A stretch of 55,743 bases of DNA. It comes from Microtetraspora glauca. Lineage in GTDB: Bacteria > Actinomycetota > Actinomycetes > Streptosporangiales > Streptosporangiaceae. A model generated the notes under the pieces. The model was given only the letters and a program-made list of their open reading frames with translations. It ran no database searches and was not told the DNA's origin. A program made the position numbers and the translations under genes. Below, in pieces: positions 42,228 to 50,873 of this stretch; positions within the stretch are counted from its first letter, which is position 1, and each line of letters begins with the position of its first letter. Where the stretch lies: the NCBI GenBank assembly GCA_001570385.1, contig BBYL01000046.1, forward strand, positions 1 to 55,743. Reading direction: 5' to 3'.

Positions 42228-43817
42228 ATGACTGTGTTCCTACACATCAGAGGCATGGCGGCCGTCGGCATAGCGTCTGTCCTGTTAGCCTCGGTCGCCT
42301 CGTGCGGCGGCTCCGAAGCCGGGAAGAAGACGGGGGCGTTCTCCGTCGCGATCCTCGAACCGTCCTCGCTCATGCCAGCCAACTATTCGGAGGTTTACGG
42401 GGCGCAGGTGGTGTCCGCGCTCTTCACTCCGCTGGTGACGTTCGACATCAAGAGCAACGAGACGCGTCTGGAGGTCGCCGAGAGCATCGAGAGCGCCGAC
42501 AACAAGGTGTGGAAGGTCAGGCTCAAGCCCGGCTGGACGTTCGGCAACGGCGAGGCCGTGACCTCGAAATCGTTCGTGGACGCGTGGAATTTCGCCGCGA
42601 ACAAGAAGTCCGCCCAGTTGAACGCGTACGTCTTCGGGGAGATCGAGGGCTATCGAGAGGTCGCCTCCGGAGCCGCGGAGACGATGTCCGGACTGCGCGT
42701 CGTCGACGACCGGAATTTCGAGATCACGCTGGTGCGGCCGTGGTCGCAGTTCAAGCAGCTGCTCGGGTATCCCGCGTTCTCGCCGCTCCCCTCAGTGGCG
42801 TACAAGGACCCCAAGAGCTTCGAGCAGCGGCCGATCGGGAACGGCCCGTTCGTCATCGAGGGCGCCTGGCAGCACGACCAGCAGATCACGCTGCGCCGCA
42901 ACGAGTCCTACGCCGGCACGAAGGCCAAGGCCGGGGAAGTCCAGTTCAAGATCTATCAGAGCTTCGACACCGCCTATAACGACCTGCTCGCCAACAATCT
43001 CGACGTCCTGCCCGCCGTTCCGACCGCGAGGATCACCGAGGCCAAGAGCCAGCTGGGAGATCGGTTCGGGGAGTCGCCGAGCGGCCGCATGGAATACCTC
43101 GGGTTCCCCGTGACCAGCGAGAAGTTCACGTCACCAGGCGTGCGCAAGGCCATCTCGATGGCGATCGACCGGGACGCGATCACCAAGGCGATCTTCAAGG
43201 GAACCCGCACACCGGCGACCGGATTCGTGCCGCCCGTCGTCCCGGGCGCGGCGCAGGACGCGTGTGGAGCCCTGTGCGTGCACGACGCCGCCGCGGCCAA
43301 GGCGGCCTTCGACGCGGCGGGCGGCATTCCCGGCAACAGTTTCACCATCGGCTACAACAGCGACGCCCCGGAGAACAAGGAATGGGTCGAGGCGGCCGCG
43401 CGGCAGATCTCGAAGGACCTCGGCGTGAACGTCGAGACGCGGGCCTATCCCAAGCTCGCGGTGCTGCTGGGAGATCTGGGCAGCGGGAAGGTCGACACCG
43501 CCTTCCGTACCGCGTGGACCTTCTACTTCCCCAGCCCGGAGAACTACCTCAAGCCGTTGTTCACCCAGGACGCCGGTGAGAACTTCTCCGGATACCGGAA
43601 CGACACGTTCGAGAAGCTGTTGCGTGACGGCGCGACCGCCAAGGACACCGAGGCCGCCAACGCGAAGTACGCGGAGGCCGAGAAGGTGCTCCTCGACGAC
43701 ATGCCCTACGTGCCGCTCTGGTACCAGGGCGTCATGGCCGGGCACTCCAAGCGGGTCGGCGACGTGAGCGTGGATTCCTTCCGCAGGCTGCGGATCGAGT
43801 CCGTGGTCGTGAAATAG
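42228..43817 (+). CDS. Peptide-type ABC transporter substrate-binding lipoprotein (SBP family 5)
   Basis: This is the 529-residue receptor of a second Dpp/Opp-type importer. The signal peptide ends at the lipobox LASVASC. The SBP_bac_5 pattern is seen (WKVRLKPGWTFGNGEAVT, then VRKAISMAIDRDAI), and the C-terminal half (PYVPLWYQGVMAGHS) is typical of peptide receptors. AAAGGTGG precedes the ATG. It heads the operon SBP-B-C-D-F-amidohydrolase-amidohydrolase-PdxH. Dipeptides are the likely ligands, since dipeptidase-like enzymes follow. Confidence 0.92.
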   Translation: MTVFLHIRGMAAVGIASVLLASVASCGGSEAGKKTGAFSVAILEPSSLMPANYSEVYGAQVVSALFTPLVTFDIKSNETRLEVAESIESADNKVWKVRLKPGWTFGNGEAVTSKSFVDAWNFAANKKSAQLNAYVFGEIEGYREVASGAAETMSGLRVVDDRNFEITLVRPWSQFKQLLGYPAFSPLPSVAYKDPKSFEQRPIGNGPFVIEGAWQHDQQITLRRNESYAGTKAKAGEVQFKIYQSFDTAYNDLLANNLDVLPAVPTARITEAKSQLGDRFGESPSGRMEYLGFPVTSEKFTSPGVRKAISMAIDRDAITKAIFKGTRTPATGFVPPVVPGAAQDACGALCVHDAAAAKAAFDAAGGIPGNSFTIGYNSDAPENKEWVEAAARQISKDLGVNVETRAYPKLAVLLGDLGSGKVDTAFRTAWTFYFPSPENYLKPLFTQDAGENFSGYRNDTFEKLLRDGATAKDTEAANAKYAEAEKVLLDDMPYVPLWYQGVMAGHSKRVGDVSVDSFRRLRIESVVVK

Positions 43818-43835
43818 CCAGCGAAGGATGCGACA

Positions 43836-44759
43836 TTGCCTCGTTACATCACGAGCCGCGTCCTGCAGGCGGTGCTGGTCCTCGTCGGCGCGACTCTCGT
43901 CATCTTCGTCATCACCTTCGCCCTGCCGGGCGATCCGGTGCAGGCCCTCGCCGGCGAGCGGGCCGCCGACCCGGCGTTCGCGGAGGCGATCCGGGCCCGT
44001 TACCACCTCGACGAGCCACTCCTGCAGCAGTACGGCCGCTTCCTTCTCGGGGTCGTCCAAGGCGATCTGGGACAGACCTACAGCGGTCAGGACGTGGCCC
44101 AGATGCTCGGTGAGCGGATCTGGGTCAGCGGCCAGCTCGCGGCGTTCGCCCTGGCATTCCAGATCCTCATCGGTGTCGGCGCCGGGATCCTGTCCGCGCT
44201 GCGCCGCAACGGCCTCGCCGACACCGGGGTCCGGATCTTCACCCTCGCGGGGCTCTCGATCCCGTTCTTCGTGACCGCGTACGTGCTCCAGCTCGTGGTC
44301 GGCGTGAAGCTCGGCTGGCTCCCGGTGGCCGGAACCGAGGATGGGTTTCTCAGCTACATCATGCCCGGGTTCGTGCTCGGGTCGTTGTCGACCGCCTATG
44401 TCGCCCGGCTGACCCGTGGCCAGCTCACCGAGGCGCTTCGAGAGGACTACGTCAGGATGGCCACGTCAAAGGGCCTGACCCGCGTCCGGGTCGTGGCGCA
44501 TCACGCGCTGCGAAACAGCCTGATCCCCGTCGTCACCTTCCTCGGCCTCGAAGTGGGCGCGCTGCTCAGCGGCGCCGTCATCACCGAGAGCATCTTCAAC
44601 CTCCCCGGCATGGGCCAGGCCATGGCGCGTGCCGTCTACCTGGGGGAGCGCACCACGGTGGTCGGCGTGGTCACCGTCTTCGTGCTCGTCTACGTCGTCG
44701 TGAACCTGCTCGTCGACCTGCTGTACGCCGTACTCGATCCGAGGATCCGCTATGCCTGA
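43836..44759 (+). CDS. Peptide ABC transporter permease (DppB-like)
   Basis: This is a 307-residue membrane permease. MPRYITSRVLQAVLVLVGATL opens with the family's first helix, ALPGDPVQALAG is the conserved motif, and ALRNSLIPVVTFLGL lies in the cytoplasmic coupling-loop region. The start is TTG at 43836, with GAAGGA upstream and 18 bases after the binding-protein stop. Its end overlaps the DppC-like start by eight bases. Confidence 0.91.
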   Translation: MPRYITSRVLQAVLVLVGATLVIFVITFALPGDPVQALAGERAADPAFAEAIRARYHLDEPLLQQYGRFLLGVVQGDLGQTYSGQDVAQMLGERIWVSGQLAAFALAFQILIGVGAGILSALRRNGLADTGVRIFTLAGLSIPFFVTAYVLQLVVGVKLGWLPVAGTEDGFLSYIMPGFVLGSLSTAYVARLTRGQLTEALREDYVRMATSKGLTRVRVVAHHALRNSLIPVVTFLGLEVGALLSGAVITESIFNLPGMGQAMARAVYLGERTTVVGVVTVFVLVYVVVNLLVDLLYAVLDPRIRYA

Positions 44760-45663
44760 GCTCGTTTCGGCCACCGGTGTCATGGAGCCGCCGGCGATTC
44801 CGCAGAGGAAGCGGCGCGGTCATTGGCAGGCGGTCCGGAGACGGCTGTCCCGCAGCCCGCTCTTCTACCTCTCCGCCACCCTGCTGGTGGTGATGGTGGG
44901 CATGGCCGCCGTTCCCGCCCTGTTCGCGACGGCCGATCCGCACGACTGCGACCTCGGGCGGACGCTGGCCGACGCGGGCGCGGGGCAGTGGCTCGGAAGG
45001 GACCTTCAAGGCTGCGACGTGTTCTCGCGCAGCGTGTACGGCGCCCGCGCGAGCCTCGGCATCGGCATCGCCGTCTCCCTGGTCACCGGGCTGCTGGGCG
45101 GAGCGGTCGGCGCCGCCGCCGGCTACTTCGGCGGCTGGGTCGACGCGACCCTGTCCAGGATCACCGAGATCTTCCTGGCCATTCCGCTGCTGCTGGGGGC
45201 GAGCGTTCTGCTGACGCTGTTCGGCACGTCGGGCAGCGGCACGTGGACCGTGATCATCGCTCTGTCGGTCCACGGCTGGCCGCAGGTCGCCCGTATCACC
45301 CGGTCGTCGGTCCTGGAGGCGAAGCAGCAGGACTACATGCTGGCCGCCGCCGCCATCGGCTGCTCGCGGCTGAGGGCACTCGCCCGCCATGTCGTGCCGA
45401 ACAGTCTCGGCCCCTGGCTGGTGGTCGTGACGACGAACCTCGGCGTGTTCATCACCTATGAGTCGATCATCTCGATGCTGGGGATCGGCCTGCGCCCGCC
45501 GACGATCTCCTGGGGGCAGATGATCCACGACGCCCAGGCGCGGTTCCTGGAGGCGCCGCTGCCGCTGCTGGGCCCGGCCGTGTTCCTCAGCGTCACCGTC
45601 CTGGCCTTCATCCTGCTCGGCGACGTCGTCCGGGACGCGCTCGACCCGAGGAGCCACTCGTGA
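44752..45663 (+). CDS. Peptide ABC transporter permease (DppC-like)
   Basis: This is a 303-residue membrane permease. The cytoplasmic N terminus is basic, a first helix lies at about 38-60, and the conserved LGRDLQGCDVFSRSVYGARASL segment follows. Later helices and the LRPPTISWGQMI motif are typical of the family. It overlaps DppB-like by eight bases and DppD-like by four. Confidence 0.91.
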   Translation: MPELVSATGVMEPPAIPQRKRRGHWQAVRRRLSRSPLFYLSATLLVVMVGMAAVPALFATADPHDCDLGRTLADAGAGQWLGRDLQGCDVFSRSVYGARASLGIGIAVSLVTGLLGGAVGAAAGYFGGWVDATLSRITEIFLAIPLLLGASVLLTLFGTSGSGTWTVIIALSVHGWPQVARITRSSVLEAKQQDYMLAAAAIGCSRLRALARHVVPNSLGPWLVVVTTNLGVFITYESIISMLGIGLRPPTISWGQMIHDAQARFLEAPLPLLGPAVFLSVTVLAFILLGDVVRDALDPRSHS

Positions 45664-46694
45664 GCGCCGCGACGCCGAAGGGGAGGGCCATGACGTCCGA
45701 ACACCTGCTGGAAGTGCATGATCTGCAGGTCGAGTTCGGCGGCGACGACGGCCCCGTACCTGTGCTGCGCGGGGTGAGCTGGCACGTGGACCGCGGAGAG
45801 ACGCTCGCGATCCTCGGGGAGTCTGGATCGGGCAAGAGCATGACCGCTCAGGTGATCATGGGGATTCTCGACACGCCCCCGGCCAGGATCAGCGGTGGAA
45901 GCGTGCGCTGGAACGGCCGCGACCTGCTCGGTCTTCCGGAACCCGCCAGGCGCGAGGTCCGCGGGCGCGGTGTCGGCATGGTCTTCCAGGATTCGCTGTC
46001 CGCCCTGAACCCCGTCCTGCGCGTGGGCCCGCAGATCGGAGAGACCCTGCGGACCCGCCTCGGCCTCTCCCGCCGGGAGGCCCGCGACCGGACGGTCGAA
46101 CTGATGCGGCAGGTACGGATCCCGGACGCCGAACAGCGTTACCGGCAGTACCCGCACCACTTCTCCGGCGGTATGCGGCAGCGCGCCGTGATCGCGATGG
46201 CGCTCGCGCTGTCGCCGGACGTGCTGATCGCCGACGAGCCGACGACCGCGCTGGACGCCACCGTCCAGGTCCAGATTCTCCGGCTGCTCCAGGCGCTCCA
46301 GGAAGAGTCCGGCATGGGACTGGTCCTCATCACCCACGACTTCGGCGCGGTCGCGTCGATCGCCGACCGGGTGGCCGTGATGTACGCCGGCCGCGTGGTG
46401 GAGACCGGGGTGGTCCGCGACATCTTCCGCCGTCCCGCCCACCCGTACACGAAGGCGCTGCTCGACGCGGTTCCGCGTGCGGATCGCCGGGCCGGCCGGC
46501 TCGCCGCTCTGCCCGGTCAGCCGCCGGTGCTCGGCAAGGAGAGCACCGGCTGCCCCTTCCGCTTCCGATGCCCTCTCGCCGAAGCCGTGTGCGAGGAGCG
46601 GGAGCCGGTGCTGAAGGAACACGCACAGGGCCACTGGAGCGCCTGCCACCTGGGAAAGGACGTGATCGCTGATGTGCTCACAGCCCATTCTTGA
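45660..46694 (+). CDS. Peptide ABC transporter ATP-binding protein (DppD-like)
   Basis: This is a 344-residue ATPase. Walker A is GESGSGKS, the signature region is FSGGMRQR, Walker B is LIADEPTTALDA, and the C-terminal cysteine cluster CPFRFRCPLAEAVC is intact. A GTG start overlaps the DppC-like stop; an internal ATG ten codons later (MTSEHLLEVHD) is a possible alternative. It ends inside the next gene by 23 bases. Confidence 0.92.
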   Translation: MSAATPKGRAMTSEHLLEVHDLQVEFGGDDGPVPVLRGVSWHVDRGETLAILGESGSGKSMTAQVIMGILDTPPARISGGSVRWNGRDLLGLPEPARREVRGRGVGMVFQDSLSALNPVLRVGPQIGETLRTRLGLSRREARDRTVELMRQVRIPDAEQRYRQYPHHFSGGMRQRAVIAMALALSPDVLIADEPTTALDATVQVQILRLLQALQEESGMGLVLITHDFGAVASIADRVAVMYAGRVVETGVVRDIFRRPAHPYTKALLDAVPRADRRAGRLAALPGQPPVLGKESTGCPFRFRCPLAEAVCEEREPVLKEHAQGHWSACHLGKDVIADVLTAHS

Positions 46695-47676
46695 GGTCAC
46701 CGACGTCACCCGCCACTACGCGTCCGGACGCCGGTGGCCGTTCGGCCCCGCGCCGCGGGTACACGCCGTGGACGGGGTGTCCCTGACGCTCGGCGAGCGG
46801 GAGACGCTCGGCCTCGTCGGTGAGTCCGGCTGCGGGAAGTCCACGCTCGGCCGGATGCTCGTCGCCCTGGACCGGCCCACGTCGGGGACGATCCGGTACC
46901 GGGGTGAGGACATTCACCGGCTCAGCCGCGCCGGGCTGAAAGCCCTGCGGCGCAAGATCCAGATCGTCCTGCAGGACCCGTACACCAGCCTCGACCCGCG
47001 GATGACCGTCGGCGACATCGTCGCCGAGCCGCTGGTCGTGCACGGTGAGGGGACGCCGGCCGAAAGGCGGCGGCGTACCCGGGAGCTCTTCGAGCTGATC
47101 GGGCTCAATCCCGATCATGGGAACCGCTACCCGCACGAGTTCTCCGGCGGGCAACGCCAGCGCATCGGCATCGCCCGCGCGCTCGCCCTGGGGCCCGAGG
47201 TGGTCGTCTGCGACGAACCCGTCTCCGCGCTGGACGTCTCCATCCAGGCGCAGGTCCTCAACCTTCTGGCCGAGCTGCAGGAACGGCTGAACCTGTCGTA
47301 CGTGTTCATCGCGCACGATCTCACCGTCGTCCGCCAGATCAGCCACCGGGTGGCCGTGATGTACCTGGGGAAGGTCATCGAGGTCGGTCCCGAGGACGCG
47401 GTCTACGGACAGCCGCGGCACCCGTACACGCAGGCGCTGCTGTCCGCCGCGCCGCCCACGGATCCCGACATGGCCCGTGAGCAGGAAGTGATCATGCTCG
47501 ACGGCGATCCGCCCAGCCCCGCCGCGCCGCCCAGTGGTTGCCGGTTCCGCACCCGCTGCTGGAAGGCGGAGGAGGTGTGCGCCGTGCACGAGCCCGAGCT
47601 CGTGGAGGGCGCGACCGCCCGCCATCAGACCGCCTGCCATTTCCCCACCGCCGCCCCCGTGCGCGTGGGAGATTGA
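46672..47676 (+). CDS. Peptide ABC transporter ATP-binding protein (DppF-like)
   Basis: This is a 334-residue ATPase. It has GESGCGKS (Walker A), FSGGQRQR (signature), VVCDEPVSALD (Walker B) and the family's cysteine-rich tail (CRFRTRCWKAEEVC). The overlap with DppD-like shows co-translation. The operon continues after 40 bases into an amidohydrolase gene, with an operator-like palindrome in the gap. Confidence 0.92.
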   Translation: MCSQPILEVTDVTRHYASGRRWPFGPAPRVHAVDGVSLTLGERETLGLVGESGCGKSTLGRMLVALDRPTSGTIRYRGEDIHRLSRAGLKALRRKIQIVLQDPYTSLDPRMTVGDIVAEPLVVHGEGTPAERRRRTRELFELIGLNPDHGNRYPHEFSGGQRQRIGIARALALGPEVVVCDEPVSALDVSIQAQVLNLLAELQERLNLSYVFIAHDLTVVRQISHRVAVMYLGKVIEVGPEDAVYGQPRHPYTQALLSAAPPTDPDMAREQEVIMLDGDPPSPAAPPSGCRFRTRCWKAEEVCAVHEPELVEGATARHQTACHFPTAAPVRVGD

Positions 47677-47687
47677 CCCGCTACTGT

Positions 47688-47703
47688 ATTCTGTACACAG
47701 AAT
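47688..47703. promoter_or_regulatory. Candidate GntR-type operator ahead of the dipeptidase-like gene
   Basis: ATTCTGT-AC-ACAGAAT is a 16-bp palindrome with perfect 7-bp arms, 13 bases before the next start codon. Its complement matches 42123-42138 at 14 of 16 positions. It may control an internal promoter or act as a roadblock. Confidence 0.6.
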
Positions 47704-47716
47704 TTTGGAGGAACGC

Positions 47717-48976
47717 ATGAATCAGCCCCTGAACGACCGCCAGTTCGCCGTACGCGCCTCTCGTGTCCTGGACCCCGCGACCGGCGAGTACTACGAGAAC
47801 GCGAGCGTCGTCATCGCCGACGGCCGGATCGTGTCGGTCGTCGACAACCCGCCCGCCGATGCCGATCTCATCGACGTGGGCGGGCTGACCCTGATGCCCG
47901 GCCTCGTCGACTGCCACACGCACATGCTGCTGCGCCCCGAGGACCAGGTGTGGCCGCCGGCGATCCTGTTCAAGACGCAGGTCTACCGGGTGATCGAGGG
48001 CGTCGCCGCGTGCGACCGCGCGCTGCAGATCGGCTTCACCAGCGCCAGGGACACCGACAACGAGCAGGTGTGGCACGGCGACACCGCGCTCCGGGACGCG
48101 ATCGAGGCCGGCATCATCCCCGGCCCGCGGATGGCCGTCGCCTCCGACGGCATCTCCATCACCGGCGGCGACATGCGCATCGACGACAAGGTGAATCCGG
48201 AACTCAACCTCCCCGACGTGGCCGGCATGGTGGACACCCGGGATGAGCTGATCAAGGAAGTGCGCCGCCAGATCAAGATCGGCGCGGACTGGGTCAAGAT
48301 CTACGCGACCAGCACCCGCAAGGACGTCGAGCCGGAGGAACTGGAGCCCCTGCACCAGTTCACGGTGGAGGACATCGCCGCCGTCGTCGCCGAGGCCAAG
48401 CGGTACCGGCGCGACGTCGCGGCGCACGCCTACGGCAAGGACGGCGCGCAGGCCGCGATCCGCGGCGGCGTCCGCACGCTGGAGCACGGCCCTCTGCTCA
48501 CCGAGGAGGACCTCCAGGCCATGCTCGAGTTCGGTACCTTCTGGGTGCCGACGATGGGCACGTACTACAAGCGCCAGCACACCGAGTTCGACCGGCGCTT
48601 CGTCAAGCGGCACGAGGGCGCCTTCAAGCGCGGGCTCGAACTGGGCGTCAAGATCGCGTTCGGCACCGATGTCGGCTCCTTCCCCCACGGCGAGCAGATG
48701 GACGAGTTCAGCCTGATGGTGCAGTACGGCATGAAGCCGCTGGACGCGATCAGGTCGGCCACCGTGGTGGCGGCCGAGGTGCTGCGTAAGGAGGGACAGA
48801 TCGGCACCCTCGCCGCCGGCGCCCACGCGGACCTCGTCGCCGTCGACGGCGACCCCCTCCAGGACATCGAGGCGCTCAAGCGGGTGGGATTCGTGATGAA
48901 GGGCGGCCTGGTGCACCGGGACGACGTCGCCGCGACCGCGAAGACGCCCGAGGTGCTGTGGCAGCCGGCGCGCTGA
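47717..48976 (+). CDS. Amidohydrolase, probable Xaa-Pro dipeptidase/imidazolonepropionase-like
   Basis: This is a 419-residue metal-dependent hydrolase. The binuclear site is complete: His67 and His69 (DCHTHM), Lys194 (WVKIYA), His237, His257 (LEHGPL) and Asp318 (GTDVGS). Closest in character are the bacterial amidohydrolases that act as L-Xaa-L-Pro or L-Xaa-L-Arg/Lys dipeptidases. GGAGGAA precedes the ATG. Its place after a peptide importer supports intracellular dipeptide cleavage. Confidence 0.88.
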   Translation: MNQPLNDRQFAVRASRVLDPATGEYYENASVVIADGRIVSVVDNPPADADLIDVGGLTLMPGLVDCHTHMLLRPEDQVWPPAILFKTQVYRVIEGVAACDRALQIGFTSARDTDNEQVWHGDTALRDAIEAGIIPGPRMAVASDGISITGGDMRIDDKVNPELNLPDVAGMVDTRDELIKEVRRQIKIGADWVKIYATSTRKDVEPEELEPLHQFTVEDIAAVVAEAKRYRRDVAAHAYGKDGAQAAIRGGVRTLEHGPLLTEEDLQAMLEFGTFWVPTMGTYYKRQHTEFDRRFVKRHEGAFKRGLELGVKIAFGTDVGSFPHGEQMDEFSLMVQYGMKPLDAIRSATVVAAEVLRKEGQIGTLAAGAHADLVAVDGDPLQDIEALKRVGFVMKGGLVHRDDVAATAKTPEVLWQPAR

Positions 48977-49011
48977 ACACCTGGTGACGGCGGCGACCGA
49001 GGCGGAGGGCC

Positions 49012-50232
49012 ATGAACCGGCTGCGGAACGAACTGGTGGTGTACGCGGGACGGCTGCGTGTGGATCCGTGGGCGCGTGACCTCGGCCCCGCGTGGCTGCT
49101 CATCAGGGACGGCCGCTTCGAGGAGATCGCACCGGGCCGTACCCGGCCGGCGGAGTGGCCCGACGCCCGCCCCGCCCTGGATCTGGGCCGGGCGGTGGTG
49201 CTCCCGGGGCTGGTGGACTCCCACGTCCACCTGACCGAGTCAGGCGACGGGACCGGCGAGGACGTCGCCGCGGCCCGTACCGACTCCGAGCGCGTGGAAC
49301 TGGGCGTCGAGAACGCCCGGACCGCGCTGCGCGCGGGTATCACCACCGTCGCGGACTGCGGCGGCCCGCCGGAGGCCGTGTTCGCGGTGCGTGCCCGGAC
49401 CGCCGCCCTTCCCGACTGCGCCCGGACGCTCGTGGCTGCGGCGCCGATCACCACGCCGCGCGGCCACACCTGGCGCTTCGGTGGTGAGGCGCGCGACGCG
49501 GCGGCCGTACGAGAGCTGGCCGAGCGGTTCGCCCTCGCCGGGGCCGACTTCATCAAGGTCATGGCCTCCGGCGGGGGCACACCCGGGGCGCCCGCGTGGG
49601 AGCCGAGCTTCCCCGAGGAGTCGCTGCGCGTGGCGGTCGAGACCGCCGCGGCGCTCGGCCGCCCCCTGAAGGTCCACTGCCTGTCCGCCGGCTCGATGCG
49701 TACCGCCGTCGCGGCGGGCGTCACGCTGATCGAGCACGGGAAGTTCCGTACCGCCGGCGAGGACGGCGGCGGCTTCGATCCGGCCGTCGCGCACCTGCTC
49801 GCGGAGGCCGGTGCCGTCATCTGCCCGACCCTGTCCGTGGGCCATCACGTCCTCGCCGCACCGCCCGACGTCTCCGGGGACGCCGGCACACTGTGGCGAC
49901 GGCGTCATCCGCACGACCTCGACGACTTCCGGCGCCTGGTCGAGAGCGGTGTCCGCATGGTGAGCGGCACGGACGCGGGCTGGCGGTTCACCCCGTTCCA
50001 CGCGCTGCCCGGCGAACTGCGGCTGATGGCGGGCGCCGGGATGACGAACCGGGAGGCCCTGGCCGCGGCGACAACCGGCGCGGCCGCCGCGCTCGGGATG
50101 GGAGACCGGATCGGCCGGATCGCGCCCGGTTACCAGGCGGATTTCATCGCGGCCGACGCCGATCCCGTGGACGACCTCACCGCGCTGGACCGGCTCCATG
50201 CGGTGGCGCGCGACGGGCATGTCATCCGATGA
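49012..50232 (+). CDS. Amidohydrolase, dipeptidase-like (second copy)
   Basis: This is a 406-residue relative of the preceding enzyme. The metal ligands are His71 and His73 (DSHVHL), Lys182 (FIKVMA), His222 (VHCLSA), His242 (IEHGKF) and Asp321 (GTDAGW). The sequences differ enough that the two probably have different substrates. It starts 35 bases after the first copy, and its stop overlaps the PdxH-like start (ATGA). Confidence 0.87.
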   Translation: MNRLRNELVVYAGRLRVDPWARDLGPAWLLIRDGRFEEIAPGRTRPAEWPDARPALDLGRAVVLPGLVDSHVHLTESGDGTGEDVAAARTDSERVELGVENARTALRAGITTVADCGGPPEAVFAVRARTAALPDCARTLVAAAPITTPRGHTWRFGGEARDAAAVRELAERFALAGADFIKVMASGGGTPGAPAWEPSFPEESLRVAVETAAALGRPLKVHCLSAGSMRTAVAAGVTLIEHGKFRTAGEDGGGFDPAVAHLLAEAGAVICPTLSVGHHVLAAPPDVSGDAGTLWRRRHPHDLDDFRRLVESGVRMVSGTDAGWRFTPFHALPGELRLMAGAGMTNREALAAATTGAAAALGMGDRIGRIAPGYQADFIAADADPVDDLTALDRLHAVARDGHVIR

Positions 50233-50834
50233 CGCGTACCGACCCGATGACCTGTTCCGACCCGATGACCGTTCTGCTCGAATGGCAGGCGGCCGCGCGG
50301 GAAGCCGGTGACCCGCAGGCGGGGCTGATGGCGCTGAGCACCGTCAGCCCGGCCGGCGAGCCGAGCCTGCGTACCGTCTCGGTGAAGCTGCTGGAGAGCC
50401 GCCGGATCGGCTTCGTCACCGACAGCCGCTCGCCGAAGGCGCGCGACATCGCCGCCTGTCCCCGGGTGACGGTGATGTTCACCTGGATGTCACTGCGCCG
50501 CCAGGTCACGGTACGCGGCGACGCGGCGCGCATGAGCGCGGAGGAGGCCGGACGGGAGTTCCGGCGCCGTCCCCGGCCTGCCCAGCTCGGGGCCTGGGCG
50601 AGCCACCAGTCCTCGCCCATCCCGGACCGGGGCGTGCTGGATTCGGCCCTGGCCGCGGCCGCCCGCCGCTGGCCCGAGGGCACGCCCGTGCCGGTTCCTC
50701 CGCACTGGGCCGGGTACGTGATCGCGCCGACGGAGATCGAGTTCCTGCGGGCGGGCCGCCCCGACCGCCTGCACGACCGCAGCAGGCACCGGCCGGCCGG
50801 GGACGCGTGGGTACAGCACGTGCTTGGTTCATGA
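50229..50834 (+). CDS. pdxH: Pyridoxamine 5'-phosphate oxidase-like flavoprotein (PdxH-like)
   Basis: This is a 201-residue FMN split-barrel protein. The signature RPRPAQLGAWASHQSSPI and the C-terminal RPDRLHDRSRHRP match PdxH, which makes pyridoxal phosphate from PNP or PMP. It is translationally coupled to the dipeptidase-like gene. The same locus encodes three PLP enzymes (two aminotransferases and a DpaL-like lyase), so local cofactor supply is a sensible role. A second ATG (MTCSDPMTVLLEW) seven codons in could also serve as the start. Confidence 0.85.
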   Translation: MTRTDPMTCSDPMTVLLEWQAAAREAGDPQAGLMALSTVSPAGEPSLRTVSVKLLESRRIGFVTDSRSPKARDIAACPRVTVMFTWMSLRRQVTVRGDAARMSAEEAGREFRRRPRPAQLGAWASHQSSPIPDRGVLDSALAAAARRWPEGTPVPVPPHWAGYVIAPTEIEFLRAGRPDRLHDRSRHRPAGDAWVQHVLGS

Positions 50835-50873
50835 CCTGTCAGAGATCCCTCAGCTCGTCATCGGAAGGCAACA

